DNA of 64,000 nucleotides. Origin: JAGRGG01 sp965217265 (lineage in GTDB: Bacteria; Pseudomonadota; Alphaproteobacteria; Geminicoccales; Geminicoccaceae). The position numbers and the translations under genes are program-made. The notes beneath the pieces are model-generated. The model was not told the origin of the DNA. It made no database searches and saw only the letters and a list, made by a program, of their open reading frames with translations. Positions 35,844 through 44,686 of this stretch are shown piece after piece. Every line of letters starts with the position of its first letter. The first letter of the stretch is position 1. The stretch lies in contig CBDCHP010000012.1 of assembly GCA_965217265.1 (NCBI GenBank), positions 310,001-374,000 of the forward strand, written 5' to 3'.

Positions 35844-35844
35844 G
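35779..35844. repeat. 27-bp tandem repeat across the rfbG-rfbF overlap
   Basis: Two full units (35779-35805 and 35806-35832), each beginning CCCTCGGTGACGGGGG, plus a partial third (35833-35844). In the rfbG frame they encode LGDGG-type repeats; in the rfbF frame VTGVSVTPS and VTGASAVPS. The unit is a multiple of three, so both frames stay open. Confidence 0.8.
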
Positions 35845-36657
35845 CCGGCGGGCGTGCCCGTCTTCATCCTGTGCGGCGGGCTCGGCAGGCGCCTCGGCGA
35901 CGCCGCCGAGGGCGTGCCGAAGCCGATGGTCGCGATCGGCGACCGGCCGATCGTCGCCCACATCATGCACGCCTACGCCAGGTACGGCTTTCGCCGCTTC
36001 GTCCTCTGCGCCGGCTACCGCGCCGAGGTGTTGAGCGCCTACTTCCTCAACTACGCCGGCATCGCCAACGACTTCACCATCGACATGGCCTCGCGCGAGG
36101 TCGCCTACCACCAGTCCGGAACCGCCTTGGACTGGGAAGCGACGATCGCGCGCACAGGGTTGCACACCCAGACCGGGGCGAGGGTGGCGCTCGCGGCGGC
36201 GCGGCACCTAGGATCCGCCCCGCACTTCGCCGTCACCTACGGCGACGGGCTGACCGACGCCGACTTGGGCGCCGAACTCGCCTTTCACCTCGACCACGGC
36301 CGCATCGGTACCTCGCTCGCCGTCAACCCGGTCTCGCGCTTCGGTCTGATACGCCTGGGCGACGGCGGCCTCGACGACGACCGGGTGCAAACCTTCAGCG
36401 AGAAGCCGAGTGCCGCGACGTCCTGGGTCAACGGCGGCTTCTTTCTCTTTCGCGCCGGCTTTCTCGACTACCTCACGGGCGATCCCGGCTGCGTCCTGGA
36501 GCAGGGCCCCCTGCGGCGGCTCGCGGCCGAGGGTCAGATGATGGCGTATCGGCACCAGGGCTTTTGGTCGTGCATGGACACGCCGCGCGACCGGGACGGG
36601 ATGCGCGCCTCGTGGGAGGACAGGGCAGCACCTTGGATCGGCGGGGGCGGGGGCTGA
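35785..36657 (+). CDS. rfbF: Glucose-1-phosphate cytidylyltransferase
   Basis: A nucleotidyltransferase making CDP-glucose. The core is FILCGGLGRRLGDAAEGVPKPM, then NDFTIDMASREVAYHQ, VTYGDGLTDADLG and VNGGFFLFRAGFLDYL, all typical of RfbF/DdhA. The start is unclear. GTGs at 35785, 35812, 35830 and 35854 are in frame. The last (MPVFILCGG) matches the usual family length, and the longer ones read through the tandem repeat. It overlaps rfbG and, by TGATG, the next epimerase gene. Confidence 0.9.
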   Translation: MTGVSVTPSVTGASAVPSVEPAGVPVFILCGGLGRRLGDAAEGVPKPMVAIGDRPIVAHIMHAYARYGFRRFVLCAGYRAEVLSAYFLNYAGIANDFTIDMASREVAYHQSGTALDWEATIARTGLHTQTGARVALAAARHLGSAPHFAVTYGDGLTDADLGAELAFHLDHGRIGTSLAVNPVSRFGLIRLGDGGLDDDRVQTFSEKPSAATSWVNGGFFLFRAGFLDYLTGDPGCVLEQGPLRRLAAEGQMMAYRHQGFWSCMDTPRDRDGMRASWEDRAAPWIGGGGG

Positions 36658-37244
36658 TGCGCCCGATCATGGCCCCCTTGCCCGGCGCCTTCGTCCTGGA
36701 ACGACGGCCGAGGACGGACGCGCGCGGCGGCTTTGCCAGGCTCTACTGCGCCGAGACGCTGCGCGGTCTCGGCATCGAGGCGAGGGTCGCACAGATTAAC
36801 CTCTCGACGACGGCGGCGGCCGGGACGATCCGGGGCCTGCACTTCCAGCGCCCGCCGCACGCCGAGATCAAGGTGGTGCAGTGCGTCAAGGGCGCCGTCT
36901 TCGACGCGGTCCTCGACCTGCGCCGGGGGTCGGCCGCGTTCGGGCGGCACTTCACCATGACCCTCTCGGCCGCGAACGGCCGCGCCGTCGTCGTGCCCGA
37001 GGGTTGCGCGCACGGTTTCCAGGCCCTCGAAGACGACAGCCTCGTCGTCTACGCCGTGACCCGCGCCTTTGCCCCCGAAGCCGAGGACGGCCTGCGCTTC
37101 GACGACCCGTTCACCGGCGTTGCTTGGCCGCTGCCGGCGCGCCGGGTCTCGGCCCGCGACCTCGGCCACCCCCCTTTCGATCCGACCAACGGCGGCATCG
37201 CGACCGCCCCCATTAGCGAGGAAACGCACGCATGCGCGTCTTGA
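36657..37244 (+). CDS. RfbC-like sugar 3(,5)-epimerase in the CDP pathway
   Basis: A 195-residue cupin epimerase. Conserved parts include TIRGLHFQRPPHAEIKVVQ, VFDAVLDLRRGSAAFG and VVVPEGCAHGFQAL. It starts at an ATG overlapping the rfbF stop (TGATG), so it is coupled. Placed after rfbG-rfbF with no rfbH (ddhC) gene, it probably epimerises CDP-4-keto-6-deoxyglucose, as AltA does in 6-deoxyaltrose synthesis. It differs in sequence from the minus-strand rfbC. Confidence 0.85.
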   Translation: MRPIMAPLPGAFVLERRPRTDARGGFARLYCAETLRGLGIEARVAQINLSTTAAAGTIRGLHFQRPPHAEIKVVQCVKGAVFDAVLDLRRGSAAFGRHFTMTLSAANGRAVVVPEGCAHGFQALEDDSLVVYAVTRAFAPEAEDGLRFDDPFTGVAWPLPARRVSARDLGHPPFDPTNGGIATAPISEETHACAS

Positions 37245-38206
37245 TGACCGGGGCCAGTTCGTTCACCGGCATGTGGCTGGTCCTCGCCCTTGCCAAGCGC
37301 GGCGTCGAGACCGTGGCGGCGTTGCGCGGCGATCCGCGCCGCTACGACGCCTTGCGCCAAGCCCGTATGGCCGAGGTCGCGGCGCACGCCGCCGTCCTGC
37401 CCGAGGCGCCGATGGGCAGCAAGGCGCTGTTCGAGGCGGCCGAGAGCCTCGGCCCGTTCGACACCCTGATCCTGCACGGCGCCCAGGTCGGCTCGTTTCG
37501 CGACATCCCCTACGACGCCGGCCGCGCCGTGATCGCCAACACGGCCGGCCTGGAGCGGCTCTTGGTCCGCATGAAGCGGGGCGGGCTGCGCCGGGTCGCC
37601 CTCACCGGCAGCGTGTTCGAGGCCGGCGAGGGCAAGGGCGCTTGCCAGGGCGACGCCCGCGCCGCGATCGGCGGCTACGGCTTTGCCAAGACGATGACCT
37701 CCGAGATCATCCAAGAGGCCTGCGAGCGCGAGGGCATCCCGCTCGTGAAGTTCGTCATCGCCAGCCCGTTCGGCGCCTACGCCAAGCCGGGGTTCGTCGC
37801 TCACCTGCTGCAGAGCTGGCAGGCGGGCGAGACGCCGCTCGTGCGCCACCCGCACCTCGTGCGCGACTGGCTGCCGGCCGACTGCTTGGCCGAGGCGCAC
37901 GCCGACTTCATCGCGGCCGAGGGGAACGTCAAGGGGCCGATCAAGCGGCTGACGCCGAGCTGCTTTGCGATGAGCAACGGCGCGTTCGCCCAGATGCTGG
38001 CGCGCGAGATGGCGCCGCGCTTGGGCTTGCCCTGCAAGGTGCGCCTCGCCGATCCGCCCGAGCCGGTCGACGAGCCGGTCGTGCGCACCGGCTTTAGCCG
38101 GATCGCCGCCGCCGACGACCCGATCAGGCTGCAGACCGCGTTCGATCGGCTGGTGGCTTGGCACGAATCGCCGGCGCGCGCCGGCGAAAATTCTCTTATA
38201 GGTTGA
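37232..38206 (+). CDS. SDR-family nucleotide-sugar 4-ketoreductase/epimerase
   Basis: A 324-residue extended SDR with MRVLMTGASSFTGMWLVLAL as the nucleotide-binding fold. Its ALTGSVFEAGEG serine loop is followed by YGFAKTMTSEI (Tyr and Lys of the YxxxK motif). It overlaps the preceding epimerase by 13 nt. By order (dehydratase, cytidylyltransferase, epimerase, SDR) it is the likely final C4 reductase (AltB-like) giving a CDP-6-deoxyhexose. The sugar identity is inference. Confidence 0.8.
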   Translation: MRVLMTGASSFTGMWLVLALAKRGVETVAALRGDPRRYDALRQARMAEVAAHAAVLPEAPMGSKALFEAAESLGPFDTLILHGAQVGSFRDIPYDAGRAVIANTAGLERLLVRMKRGGLRRVALTGSVFEAGEGKGACQGDARAAIGGYGFAKTMTSEIIQEACEREGIPLVKFVIASPFGAYAKPGFVAHLLQSWQAGETPLVRHPHLVRDWLPADCLAEAHADFIAAEGNVKGPIKRLTPSCFAMSNGAFAQMLAREMAPRLGLPCKVRLADPPEPVDEPVVRTGFSRIAAADDPIRLQTAFDRLVAWHESPARAGENSLIG

Positions 38207-38259
38207 TTTTCTTTAATAAACAGTTAACCTGTGAACAAACCCGTGACGGGGGTAAAAGG

Positions 38260-39252
38260 GTGGCAAGCATCGGCGTCGTGATCGTGACCTACGAGGCGGC
38301 CGGCCTGATCGAGGCCTGCTTGCGGCCGATCCTGGTCTCGCCGCTGCGGCCGCGGATCCTGGTCGTCGATTCCGGCTCGAACGACGGCACGGTCGAGAAG
38401 GCCAGGGATCTCGGCGCCGAGACCTGGGTCGTGCCGCGCAACACCTTCAACCACGGCGCCACCCGCGAGGCGGCGCGGCGGCGGCTCGGCACCGACATCG
38501 TCGTCATGCTCACCCCCGACGCGCACGCGACCGACGCGGGCTTCTTGGGCCGCCTCGTCGCCCCGATCGTCGAGGGCAAGGCCAGCGTCGCCTACGGCCG
38601 GCAGGTGCCGCGCCCCGGCGCCGACTTCGTCGAGGCCTTCGGCCGCGCCTTCGGCTACCCTGAGGCCGACGAGCGGCGGGGCCTGGTGACGCGCCACCGC
38701 CACGGCGCCCACGACCATTTCTGCTCCAACGCCTGCTGCGCGTGGCGTCAGAGCGCCTTGGACGCGATCGGCGGCTTTCCGACCACGCTGGTGAGCGAGG
38801 AGACGATCGCCGCGGCCCGCCTGATCGAGCGCGGCCGCACGCTCGCCTACGTCGCGGACGCCGTCGTCGTCCACTCGCACCCGACGGGCCTGATCGACGG
38901 CTTTCGCCGCCAGTTCGACGTCGGGCTGACCCGAAGCGTCTTCGAGGACGTGCTGCTCGCGCACGAGGCCGACGAGCGCCGCGGCCGGACCTACCTCAAG
39001 CGGCTGGTGCGCGAGGCACCGGCGGCGAGGCTTCCCTACGCGCTCGTCGACACCGCCGTCCGCTACGCCGGCTACCGCCTCGGCCGGATGGCGGGGGCCA
39101 GGGGCCGAGGGAAGGGTCGACGCCCGCCGCGCCGCCTCGCCGCCGTCTGCAGCGGGCAGGGCTTCTTCTGGTGCTCGACGCACCAGGACGCTTTTTGGGC
39201 CGGTGCCGCGCCGAGCCCGCCCGCGCGGGGGCGCCTCGCCGATGCGGCTTGA
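38260..39252 (+). CDS. Family 2 glycosyltransferase (rhamnosyltransferase-like)
   Basis: A 330-residue GT-A enzyme. The start at GTG 38260 gives ASIGVVIVTYEAAGLIEACL. The acceptor and donor motifs are VVDSGSNDGT, TFNHGATREAA (as in RfbN-type rhamnosyltransferases), MLTPDAHATD (metal-binding DxD-like) and CSNACCAWRQSAL. It likely adds a deoxy sugar to a lipid-linked chain at the cytoplasmic membrane. An AT-rich 53-bp gap precedes it. Confidence 0.85.
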   Translation: MASIGVVIVTYEAAGLIEACLRPILVSPLRPRILVVDSGSNDGTVEKARDLGAETWVVPRNTFNHGATREAARRRLGTDIVVMLTPDAHATDAGFLGRLVAPIVEGKASVAYGRQVPRPGADFVEAFGRAFGYPEADERRGLVTRHRHGAHDHFCSNACCAWRQSALDAIGGFPTTLVSEETIAAARLIERGRTLAYVADAVVVHSHPTGLIDGFRRQFDVGLTRSVFEDVLLAHEADERRGRTYLKRLVREAPAARLPYALVDTAVRYAGYRLGRMAGARGRGKGRRPPRRLAAVCSGQGFFWCSTHQDAFWAGAAPSPPARGRLADAA

Positions 39253-40393
39253 GCCCCGGCGCGTCGCGCTGCTCACCGATAACCCGTTCCCGCCGGCGGA
39301 GGGGATCGCCCGCCACGTCCTGGAAATCGCGCTGCGCTTGGACCGGCGCGGCTTCGAGCCCCTCATCGTCGCCCGCGGCACCCGCGGGCTCGGCTGGCGG
39401 CGCGAGAGCGTCGGGGGCTTGCCGCTGCTGCGCTACCCGCATCTGCCGATCAAGCCCTTCCACCACGCCTTCAGCCGCGGCCCCTTGCAGGCGTGGCTCG
39501 ACGACGGCGCCGACGGCGCCGACTTGCTGCACGTCCACCTGCCGCTCCTGCCGCCGCTGCACTCGCGCCTGCGGCGGATCGTGACCGTGCACAGCCCCGT
39601 GCTGAGCGACGGCGCCGCGACCGGCGGGCGGGGGCTCAAGCCGCGGCTGTTGCAGTGGAACGCCCGCTTGGTGAGCCGCCGCTTCGAGCAGCACCACCTC
39701 GACAACGCCGAGCGCGTCGTCGCGGTGTCGAGCGGCGTGCTGGCCGAACTGGACGAGCGTTACCGCTTGGCCGCGCCCGCGCGCGTCATCACCAACGGCG
39801 TCGACACGCGCGAGCTTCAGCCGGTGCCGGTCGAGCGCCCGCGGGGGCCGCTCCTCTACGTCGGGCGCCTGGGCTACGAAAAGGGCCTGTTTCGGCTACT
39901 CGAAGCCGTAACACTCTTGGGCTCGGCCGCCCCCGTCCTCGAACTCGCGGGCGAGGGGCCGCTCGCCGAGGCCCTGCACGCCCGCGCCCGGCTGCTCGGC
40001 ATCGCCGATCGCGTCCGCTTCTTGGGCTTCTTGCGCCGCGACGCGCTCGTCGGCCGGCTGGCCTCCGCCGCCTGCCTGATCAACCCGGCCTCCTACGGGT
40101 CCGGGCCGCTCACCCTGCTCGAAGGTCTGGCGACCGCGACCCCGATCGTGACCACCCGCACGGGGCTTGCCGCCGACGTCGAGGCGATGACGTTGGGCCA
40201 GCCGCCCTTCGTCGTCGCCGACGCGGGCGCGATCGGCCTCGCCGACGCGATCGAGGCGGTCCTCGTCGATCAGGGCGCCGCGCGCGAGCGGGCGCTGGCC
40301 GGACGCCGGCTCGTCGAGCGCTGCTTTGATTGGGAGCGGATCGTCGACGACCTGATCGAGGCCTACGGCTGGGTCGAGAGGCAAGCGGCGTGA
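39242..40393 (+). CDS. Family 4 glycosyltransferase (GT-B)
   Basis: A 383-residue GT-B enzyme. The N-terminal domain has LLTDNPFPPAEGIARHVLEI; the donor domain has RVITNGVDTRELQP, LLYVGRLGYEKGLFRLLEAV and NPASYGSGPLTLLEGLATATP (the E of the EX7E motif). It overlaps the GT2 gene by 11 nt and ends in GTGA with the next gene. It should act on the cytoplasmic face during polysaccharide assembly. Confidence 0.88.
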   Translation: MRLEPRRVALLTDNPFPPAEGIARHVLEIALRLDRRGFEPLIVARGTRGLGWRRESVGGLPLLRYPHLPIKPFHHAFSRGPLQAWLDDGADGADLLHVHLPLLPPLHSRLRRIVTVHSPVLSDGAATGGRGLKPRLLQWNARLVSRRFEQHHLDNAERVVAVSSGVLAELDERYRLAAPARVITNGVDTRELQPVPVERPRGPLLYVGRLGYEKGLFRLLEAVTLLGSAAPVLELAGEGPLAEALHARARLLGIADRVRFLGFLRRDALVGRLASAACLINPASYGSGPLTLLEGLATATPIVTTRTGLAADVEAMTLGQPPFVVADAGAIGLADAIEAVLVDQGAARERALAGRRLVERCFDWERIVDDLIEAYGWVERQAA

Positions 40394-42171
40394 GACCGCT
40401 GCGGCAGGCCCCGGAGGCGTCGGCCGTCAGGCGCTTCGTCGTCGTCTGCTTCGGCTTCGAGGGCGATCGCGTCCGGCGCCAGCCCTGGCAGACGGCGCAC
40501 GGGATCGCCGAGGGCCTCTACGGGCCCGGCCGAACCGTCACCCTCGTCACCGACGCGCTGCACCCGCCCGACGACGTGACCTACGCCGTCGTGCAGGTGC
40601 CGGGGCTGATGGACGGCGGCCGGCCGAGCGCCGACCTCGCCGGCCTCCTGGACGGGCTGTCGCCGGCGCGCGTCTTCCTCGTCACCGGCCCGCGCGGCCT
40701 CGCCCGCATGAAGCGCCTGCCCTGGCCGGCACCCACCTCGCTCGTGATGGCGGGCCCGCGGCTGCGGCCGCGCGAGATCTTAAGCTTGGGGCCGGGCGTC
40801 CTCTGGCGCGAGCGCGACGTCCTCGCCCCGCCGCTCTCGAACGCCCTCATCCCCGACGCCTGGCTGCGGCGGGGTTTTGCCAGAAGCGGGGCCGAGGACC
40901 TCGTCTACTTGAGCAAGGCGACCCGCCGGCGCCTCACCGCGGCCGGGCTGCCGCCGGGGCGCCGCCTTCGGCCGCAGGTCACCCCGTTCGCGCCCCCGGT
41001 CGAGGCCGAGGCGTCCACCCCCGAAACGGCTGACAGGGGGCCGCTCGTCGCCTATCTCGGTCCGCCGCTCGCGACCTGCGGCGTCTACTTGGCGCTCAAG
41101 GCCTTCGAGGCCGCGGTGGCGCGGGGGTTGAAGGCGCGGCTGCTGCTCTTGTTGCACCCCGGCGGCAAGGCCGCCGACATGCGGCGCCTGCTCGGCCGGA
41201 TCGGGGCCAGCCCGGCGGGCGCGCGGATCGAGGTCGAGACGATGCTGCTCGACCACGAGGGCCTGAGCGCCCGCCTGCGGCCGGTGCGGGCGTTCCTGCT
41301 GCCGTTTCGAGCCCCCGTCGCCGAGGCGCCGCTCGTCGTCCTGGAGGCAGCACTCTCGAACCGTCCGGTCGTGACGCTCGACGCGGTCGGGGTCGGCGAG
41401 TACGCGGCCGAACTGGGCGGCGTCGTCGCCCGCCGTCCGGCCGAACTGCCCGACGCGCTCATGTACGTCCTGCACCGCCCCGAGGCGGCGACCGAGGACC
41501 CAGAAGCCTGGACCTCGTGGCGCCGCGCCGCCGCCGACCTCGTCGACCCGCCGGCGGGCGTGCTCCGCCCCTGGCGCTTCATCGGCCTGTGCGGCGCCGA
41601 CGGCAGCGGCAAGACGACGCTGCTCAGGCGCATCGAGGCCCACCTCGAAGACGAGGGCATCGCGACCCGCCACGTCCGGAGCCAAAACCTCTCGAAGCCG
41701 CTCCTGGGCTTGGCCCGCCTCACCGGCCACAACCGCGACTTCGTCGGCCGGCCCTGGCTGGCTTGGCCGTTCCTCGCCCTGCAACTTGTCGACGACCTGA
41801 TCGACCGGCGCCTGCGCTACCGCGGCCACGTCCCGATCCTCGCCGATCGCTGCGTGCTCGACACGGTGGTCGACCTCGCGATCGACACCGGCCTCGACGA
41901 CCTGTTGATCGACGATCTGGCGCCATGGCTGTTCAAGCGCCTGCCGCCGCCGGCTCTCGTGTGCGTCGTCGAGCGCCACCCGACCCGCATCGGCCGCGAT
42001 TGCCCAAGCGCCCTGCACGACCGCAACTTCGGCCGCCGCCAGGGCCTCTACCGCCGCTTGGCCGAGCGGCTCGACTTGCCCGTCATCGACAATAACGGTG
42101 CCATCGGGACGGCGCTGGACGCGATCCTCGCCCGCCTCGTGACGAACGATCAGGATGCGAGACCGACGTGA
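40390..42171 (+). CDS. Glycosyltransferase-like / thymidylate-kinase-like fusion
   Basis: A 593-residue two-domain protein. Residues about 1-390 form a GT-B-like module (RRFVVVCFGFEGDRVRRQPW, ILSLGPGVLWRERD, EAPLVVLEAALSNRPVVTLD with the EX7E-like site). Residues about 398-590 form a P-loop kinase: GADGSGKTTLL at 402-412, ILADRCVLDTVVDLAIDTG (DR lid region) and a nucleotide-specific C-terminus, most like thymidylate kinases. It overlaps both neighbours by GTGA. The kinase may phosphorylate a sugar or nucleotide of the same pathway. I know of no named protein with this architecture. Confidence 0.75.
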   Translation: MRPLRQAPEASAVRRFVVVCFGFEGDRVRRQPWQTAHGIAEGLYGPGRTVTLVTDALHPPDDVTYAVVQVPGLMDGGRPSADLAGLLDGLSPARVFLVTGPRGLARMKRLPWPAPTSLVMAGPRLRPREILSLGPGVLWRERDVLAPPLSNALIPDAWLRRGFARSGAEDLVYLSKATRRRLTAAGLPPGRRLRPQVTPFAPPVEAEASTPETADRGPLVAYLGPPLATCGVYLALKAFEAAVARGLKARLLLLLHPGGKAADMRRLLGRIGASPAGARIEVETMLLDHEGLSARLRPVRAFLLPFRAPVAEAPLVVLEAALSNRPVVTLDAVGVGEYAAELGGVVARRPAELPDALMYVLHRPEAATEDPEAWTSWRRAAADLVDPPAGVLRPWRFIGLCGADGSGKTTLLRRIEAHLEDEGIATRHVRSQNLSKPLLGLARLTGHNRDFVGRPWLAWPFLALQLVDDLIDRRLRYRGHVPILADRCVLDTVVDLAIDTGLDDLLIDDLAPWLFKRLPPPALVCVVERHPTRIGRDCPSALHDRNFGRRQGLYRRLAERLDLPVIDNNGAIGTALDAILARLVTNDQDARPT

Positions 42172-43280
42172 TCTACATCTTCTACAACAACGATCCCCTG
42201 GCGCAGGACCAGGGCAGCGGGGCCGAGCACTTTCGCGGCCTGCACCGGGCCTTGTTGAAGTCGAGCCTCGACTTTCGCCTGATCGGGGCGAGATTGCAGC
42301 GCAAGCGGGCGGCGCCGAACGTCGTCTACGTCAGCGAGGGCTCGAACTTCCTTCGCTTCTACTTGGGCTTGTGGCTCTGGTTCTGGCGCAACCGGCACCG
42401 CTTCAAGGACAAGGACGTCTTTCACTTCCACCGCAACTACGCAGCCTGGCCGAAATACCTGCTCGTTCCCGGCCGCGGCCGGGTGTTGATCAGCTACCAC
42501 AACGTCACTGGTAAGGTGCTGCACGGCGTGCTCGGCCGCCTCGCCCGGCCGGCCCGACGCTTGATGCTCGTGGCCGAGCGCGGCGCCACCGCCCGCGCCG
42601 ATGCGATCGTCTGCGTCAGCCGCCGCGACAGGCGCGAACTCCGCCGATCGGTCTCGCACGAACCGTTCGAGCGCGCGCTCGTCATCCCCGCCGCCTTCGA
42701 CGGCCGCTTGTTCGACCAGACCGCCCCGACCCCGCCGACGGCGGACTTAGGCACCCGCCTCATCGTCGTCGGCCGGATCAGCCACCAAAAAAACATCCCG
42801 CTCGCGGTGGCGACGATCGAGGTCTTGACGGCGCTCGGCCACGAATTCAGCCTCACGATCGCGGGCGACGGCGAGGACAGCCGTGCCCTGATCCGCCGCA
42901 TCGCCGACAGCCCAGCCGCGGGCCGCATAAGCTGGGTCGGCCGCATTCCGCACGACCAGATCCCCGACGCCTTGCGCGAGCACGGCATCCTCCTCCTCTC
43001 CAGCCGCTACGAGGCGTCGCCGACCGTCGTCAAGGAGGCGCTGAAAGCCATGCGGCCGATCGTCAGCACCGACGTCGGCGACGTGCCCGACTGGCTCGAC
43101 GAGGGCGAGAACGGCTTCGTGCGCGATCCCGACCCGGCCAGCCTCGCCCAGGGCGTCCTGGAGGCGCACCGGCTGATCGTCGCCGGCGGCTACAAGCCGG
43201 CGTCGCGCATGAACATGCTCAACGAGGACGCGATCATGAGCCGCGTCGTCGGCCTCTACCGCCGCCTCCAGGCCGGGTGA
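42168..43280 (+). CDS. Family 4 glycosyltransferase (GT-B)
   Basis: A 370-residue enzyme. YIFYNNDPLAQDQGSGAEHF opens the acceptor domain; LIVVGRISHQKNIPLAVATI and LLLSSRYEASPTVVKEALKAMRP form the donor site with the EX7E glutamate. It starts at GTG 42168 overlapping the fusion gene stop. It is the last intact gene of the plus-strand polysaccharide operon and is followed by a decayed membrane-protein gene. Confidence 0.87.
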   Translation: MIYIFYNNDPLAQDQGSGAEHFRGLHRALLKSSLDFRLIGARLQRKRAAPNVVYVSEGSNFLRFYLGLWLWFWRNRHRFKDKDVFHFHRNYAAWPKYLLVPGRGRVLISYHNVTGKVLHGVLGRLARPARRLMLVAERGATARADAIVCVSRRDRRELRRSVSHEPFERALVIPAAFDGRLFDQTAPTPPTADLGTRLIVVGRISHQKNIPLAVATIEVLTALGHEFSLTIAGDGEDSRALIRRIADSPAAGRISWVGRIPHDQIPDALREHGILLLSSRYEASPTVVKEALKAMRPIVSTDVGDVPDWLDEGENGFVRDPDPASLAQGVLEAHRLIVAGGYKPASRMNMLNEDAIMSRVVGLYRRLQAG

Positions 43281-43322
43281 GGGCCTACCCTGCACGTCTC
43301 CCCCGCGCGGGGCCCGTAGCAT

Positions 43323-43774
43323 CCGAGGCCCCCCTCGTCGTCGTCGGGCTCAGCCTGCGCTTGATCGCGCTGCAACTCGACTGGGTGGGCTGGTCGAGGG
43401 GAACAGCCGCAAGTCCGCCGCCCTCCTCCTGGCGCTGCTGATCCCCTGGCTCCTGCTCCAGGGCCAGACCACCCTGCTGCAAGGTGCCATCGCCGGGCCC
43501 GGGCACCACGACCGGCCGTTGCGCCGCCACCCCGCCGCTCGTACTGCTGGCAGGCTATGGCGGCCGGCTGGGGCTGTTCGCGCTCGCCCGGATCTCGGGC
43601 GAGGCGCCGCGCCTCTACGGCCCCGCCCGCCTCCTGCCTAGCCCTGCGCGCCGCGACTGGGCGGGCACCCTCCCCCTGCCGGCCGCCCTCCTCGTCCTCG
43701 CCGCCGCCCTGGGCTTGGCGCTGGTCGGGCCGCCGCCCTGGGCTTGGCGCTGGTCGGATAGTGTCTCGACTTGA
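43323..43774 (+). pseudogene. Decayed multi-pass membrane protein
   Basis: Hydrophobic segments appear in turn in different frames: VVVGLSLRLIALQLDW (about 43337), then SAALLLALLIPWLLL in another frame (about 43410), then PLVLLAGYGGRLGLFALARI (about 43526) and LPLPAALLVLAAALGLALVG (about 43672). At least two frameshifts and a perfect 29-bp tandem duplication at the end break the reading frame. The place at the end of a polysaccharide operon suggests a former flippase, polymerase or integral membrane glycosyltransferase, but no family can be fixed. Confidence 0.55.
43700..43757. repeat. Perfect 29-bp tandem duplication
   Basis: GCCGCCGCCCTGGGCTTGGC followed by GCTGGTCGG occurs twice in direct tandem (43700-43728 and 43729-43757). 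Because 29 is not a multiple of three it shifts the frame inside the membrane-protein remnant. This looks like a recent slippage or unequal-exchange event. Confidence 0.85.
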
Positions 43775-43881
43775 ATTTGGATGACCACACCCGCCAGGGG
43801 CGACCGTTCGTCACCCGGCGAGGATACCTGATCTAACAGCGTCCATATCTCGTGTCCGGAACGCCGCAGAATGCCCCACCG

Positions 43882-44526
43882 ATGCCGCCCTACGAACTGT
43901 TGCTGCCGTTCTTCGTCGCGACCGCGGTCTTTGCCTGCGTCCCCGGTCCTGGGATGCTCTACGCGGCGGCGCAAACCGTTGCGCGGGGGCGGCGTGCCGG
44001 CTGGTTGTCGGCGTTCGGGTTTCACGTCGCGGGCTACGCGCACATCGCGGCGGCGGCCTTCGGTTTGGCGGTCGTGCTGGAGACCGTTCCGGTCCTCTAC
44101 GCCGTCGTGAAGTTCGCGGGTGCCGCCTACCTGATCTGGCTCGGCGTGAAGCTCTTCGCGGCGCGAGAACCCCGCGCGGCTTCGGCAGTGCAGGTCGAAA
44201 CGATGTCGTGCCATCGCCCGATCTGGCGCGCGTTCTGGCAAAGCATCACGGTCGAGGTGCTGAACCCGAAGACGGCGCTGTTCTGCTTAGCGTTCCTGCC
44301 CCAGTTCACCGACACGACCGCCACGTTGCCCGTCTGGGCGCAGATACTCGTCCTCGGCACGATCGTGAATCTCACGTTCTCGCTCACCGACGTCGCGTGC
44401 GTCCTGCTCGCCGCGAAGATGACGAACCTGCTCACGACGTCGCGGGCAGCCAACCGGTTGGCCCACCGGATCGGGGGCGGCATTCTTATCGGCCTCGGGA
44501 TCAACCTCGCGGCATCGAAGCAATGA
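43882..44526 (+). CDS. LysE/RhtB family amino acid exporter
   Basis: A 214-residue protein with six membrane helices. The signature FACVPGPGMLYAAAQTVARG is present, then AGAAYLIWLGVKLF and ITVEVLNPKTALFCLAFLPQF. These are hallmarks of LysE/RhtB exporters of amino acids and derivatives. ATG 43882 gives the usual family length; GTG 43852 would add ten residues. Neither start has a clear ribosome binding site. It stands alone after the decayed polysaccharide gene. Confidence 0.88.
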   Translation: MPPYELLLPFFVATAVFACVPGPGMLYAAAQTVARGRRAGWLSAFGFHVAGYAHIAAAAFGLAVVLETVPVLYAVVKFAGAAYLIWLGVKLFAAREPRAASAVQVETMSCHRPIWRAFWQSITVEVLNPKTALFCLAFLPQFTDTTATLPVWAQILVLGTIVNLTFSLTDVACVLLAAKMTNLLTTSRAANRLAHRIGGGILIGLGINLAASKQ

Positions 44527-44686
44527 CCGTTCTTGGCCAATCTCCGCCGCCCCGTCTCAAACTGAGACGCTACCGGCTGCCCGGGTTCGCCTGACATCGG
44601 GCTTGTAGCCGGCCGGCGTTGACGCGCGGGCCCGACATGCCGCACAAGCCGTCCAAGATCGACGAGACAGGTTTTGGGGAGCCGCC

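Noticed and set aside
34680..35966. 428-codon minus ORF opposite rfbG and rfbF
   Set aside because: Shadow frame; its PVTEGV repeats are only the reverse reading of the 27-bp tandem repeat.
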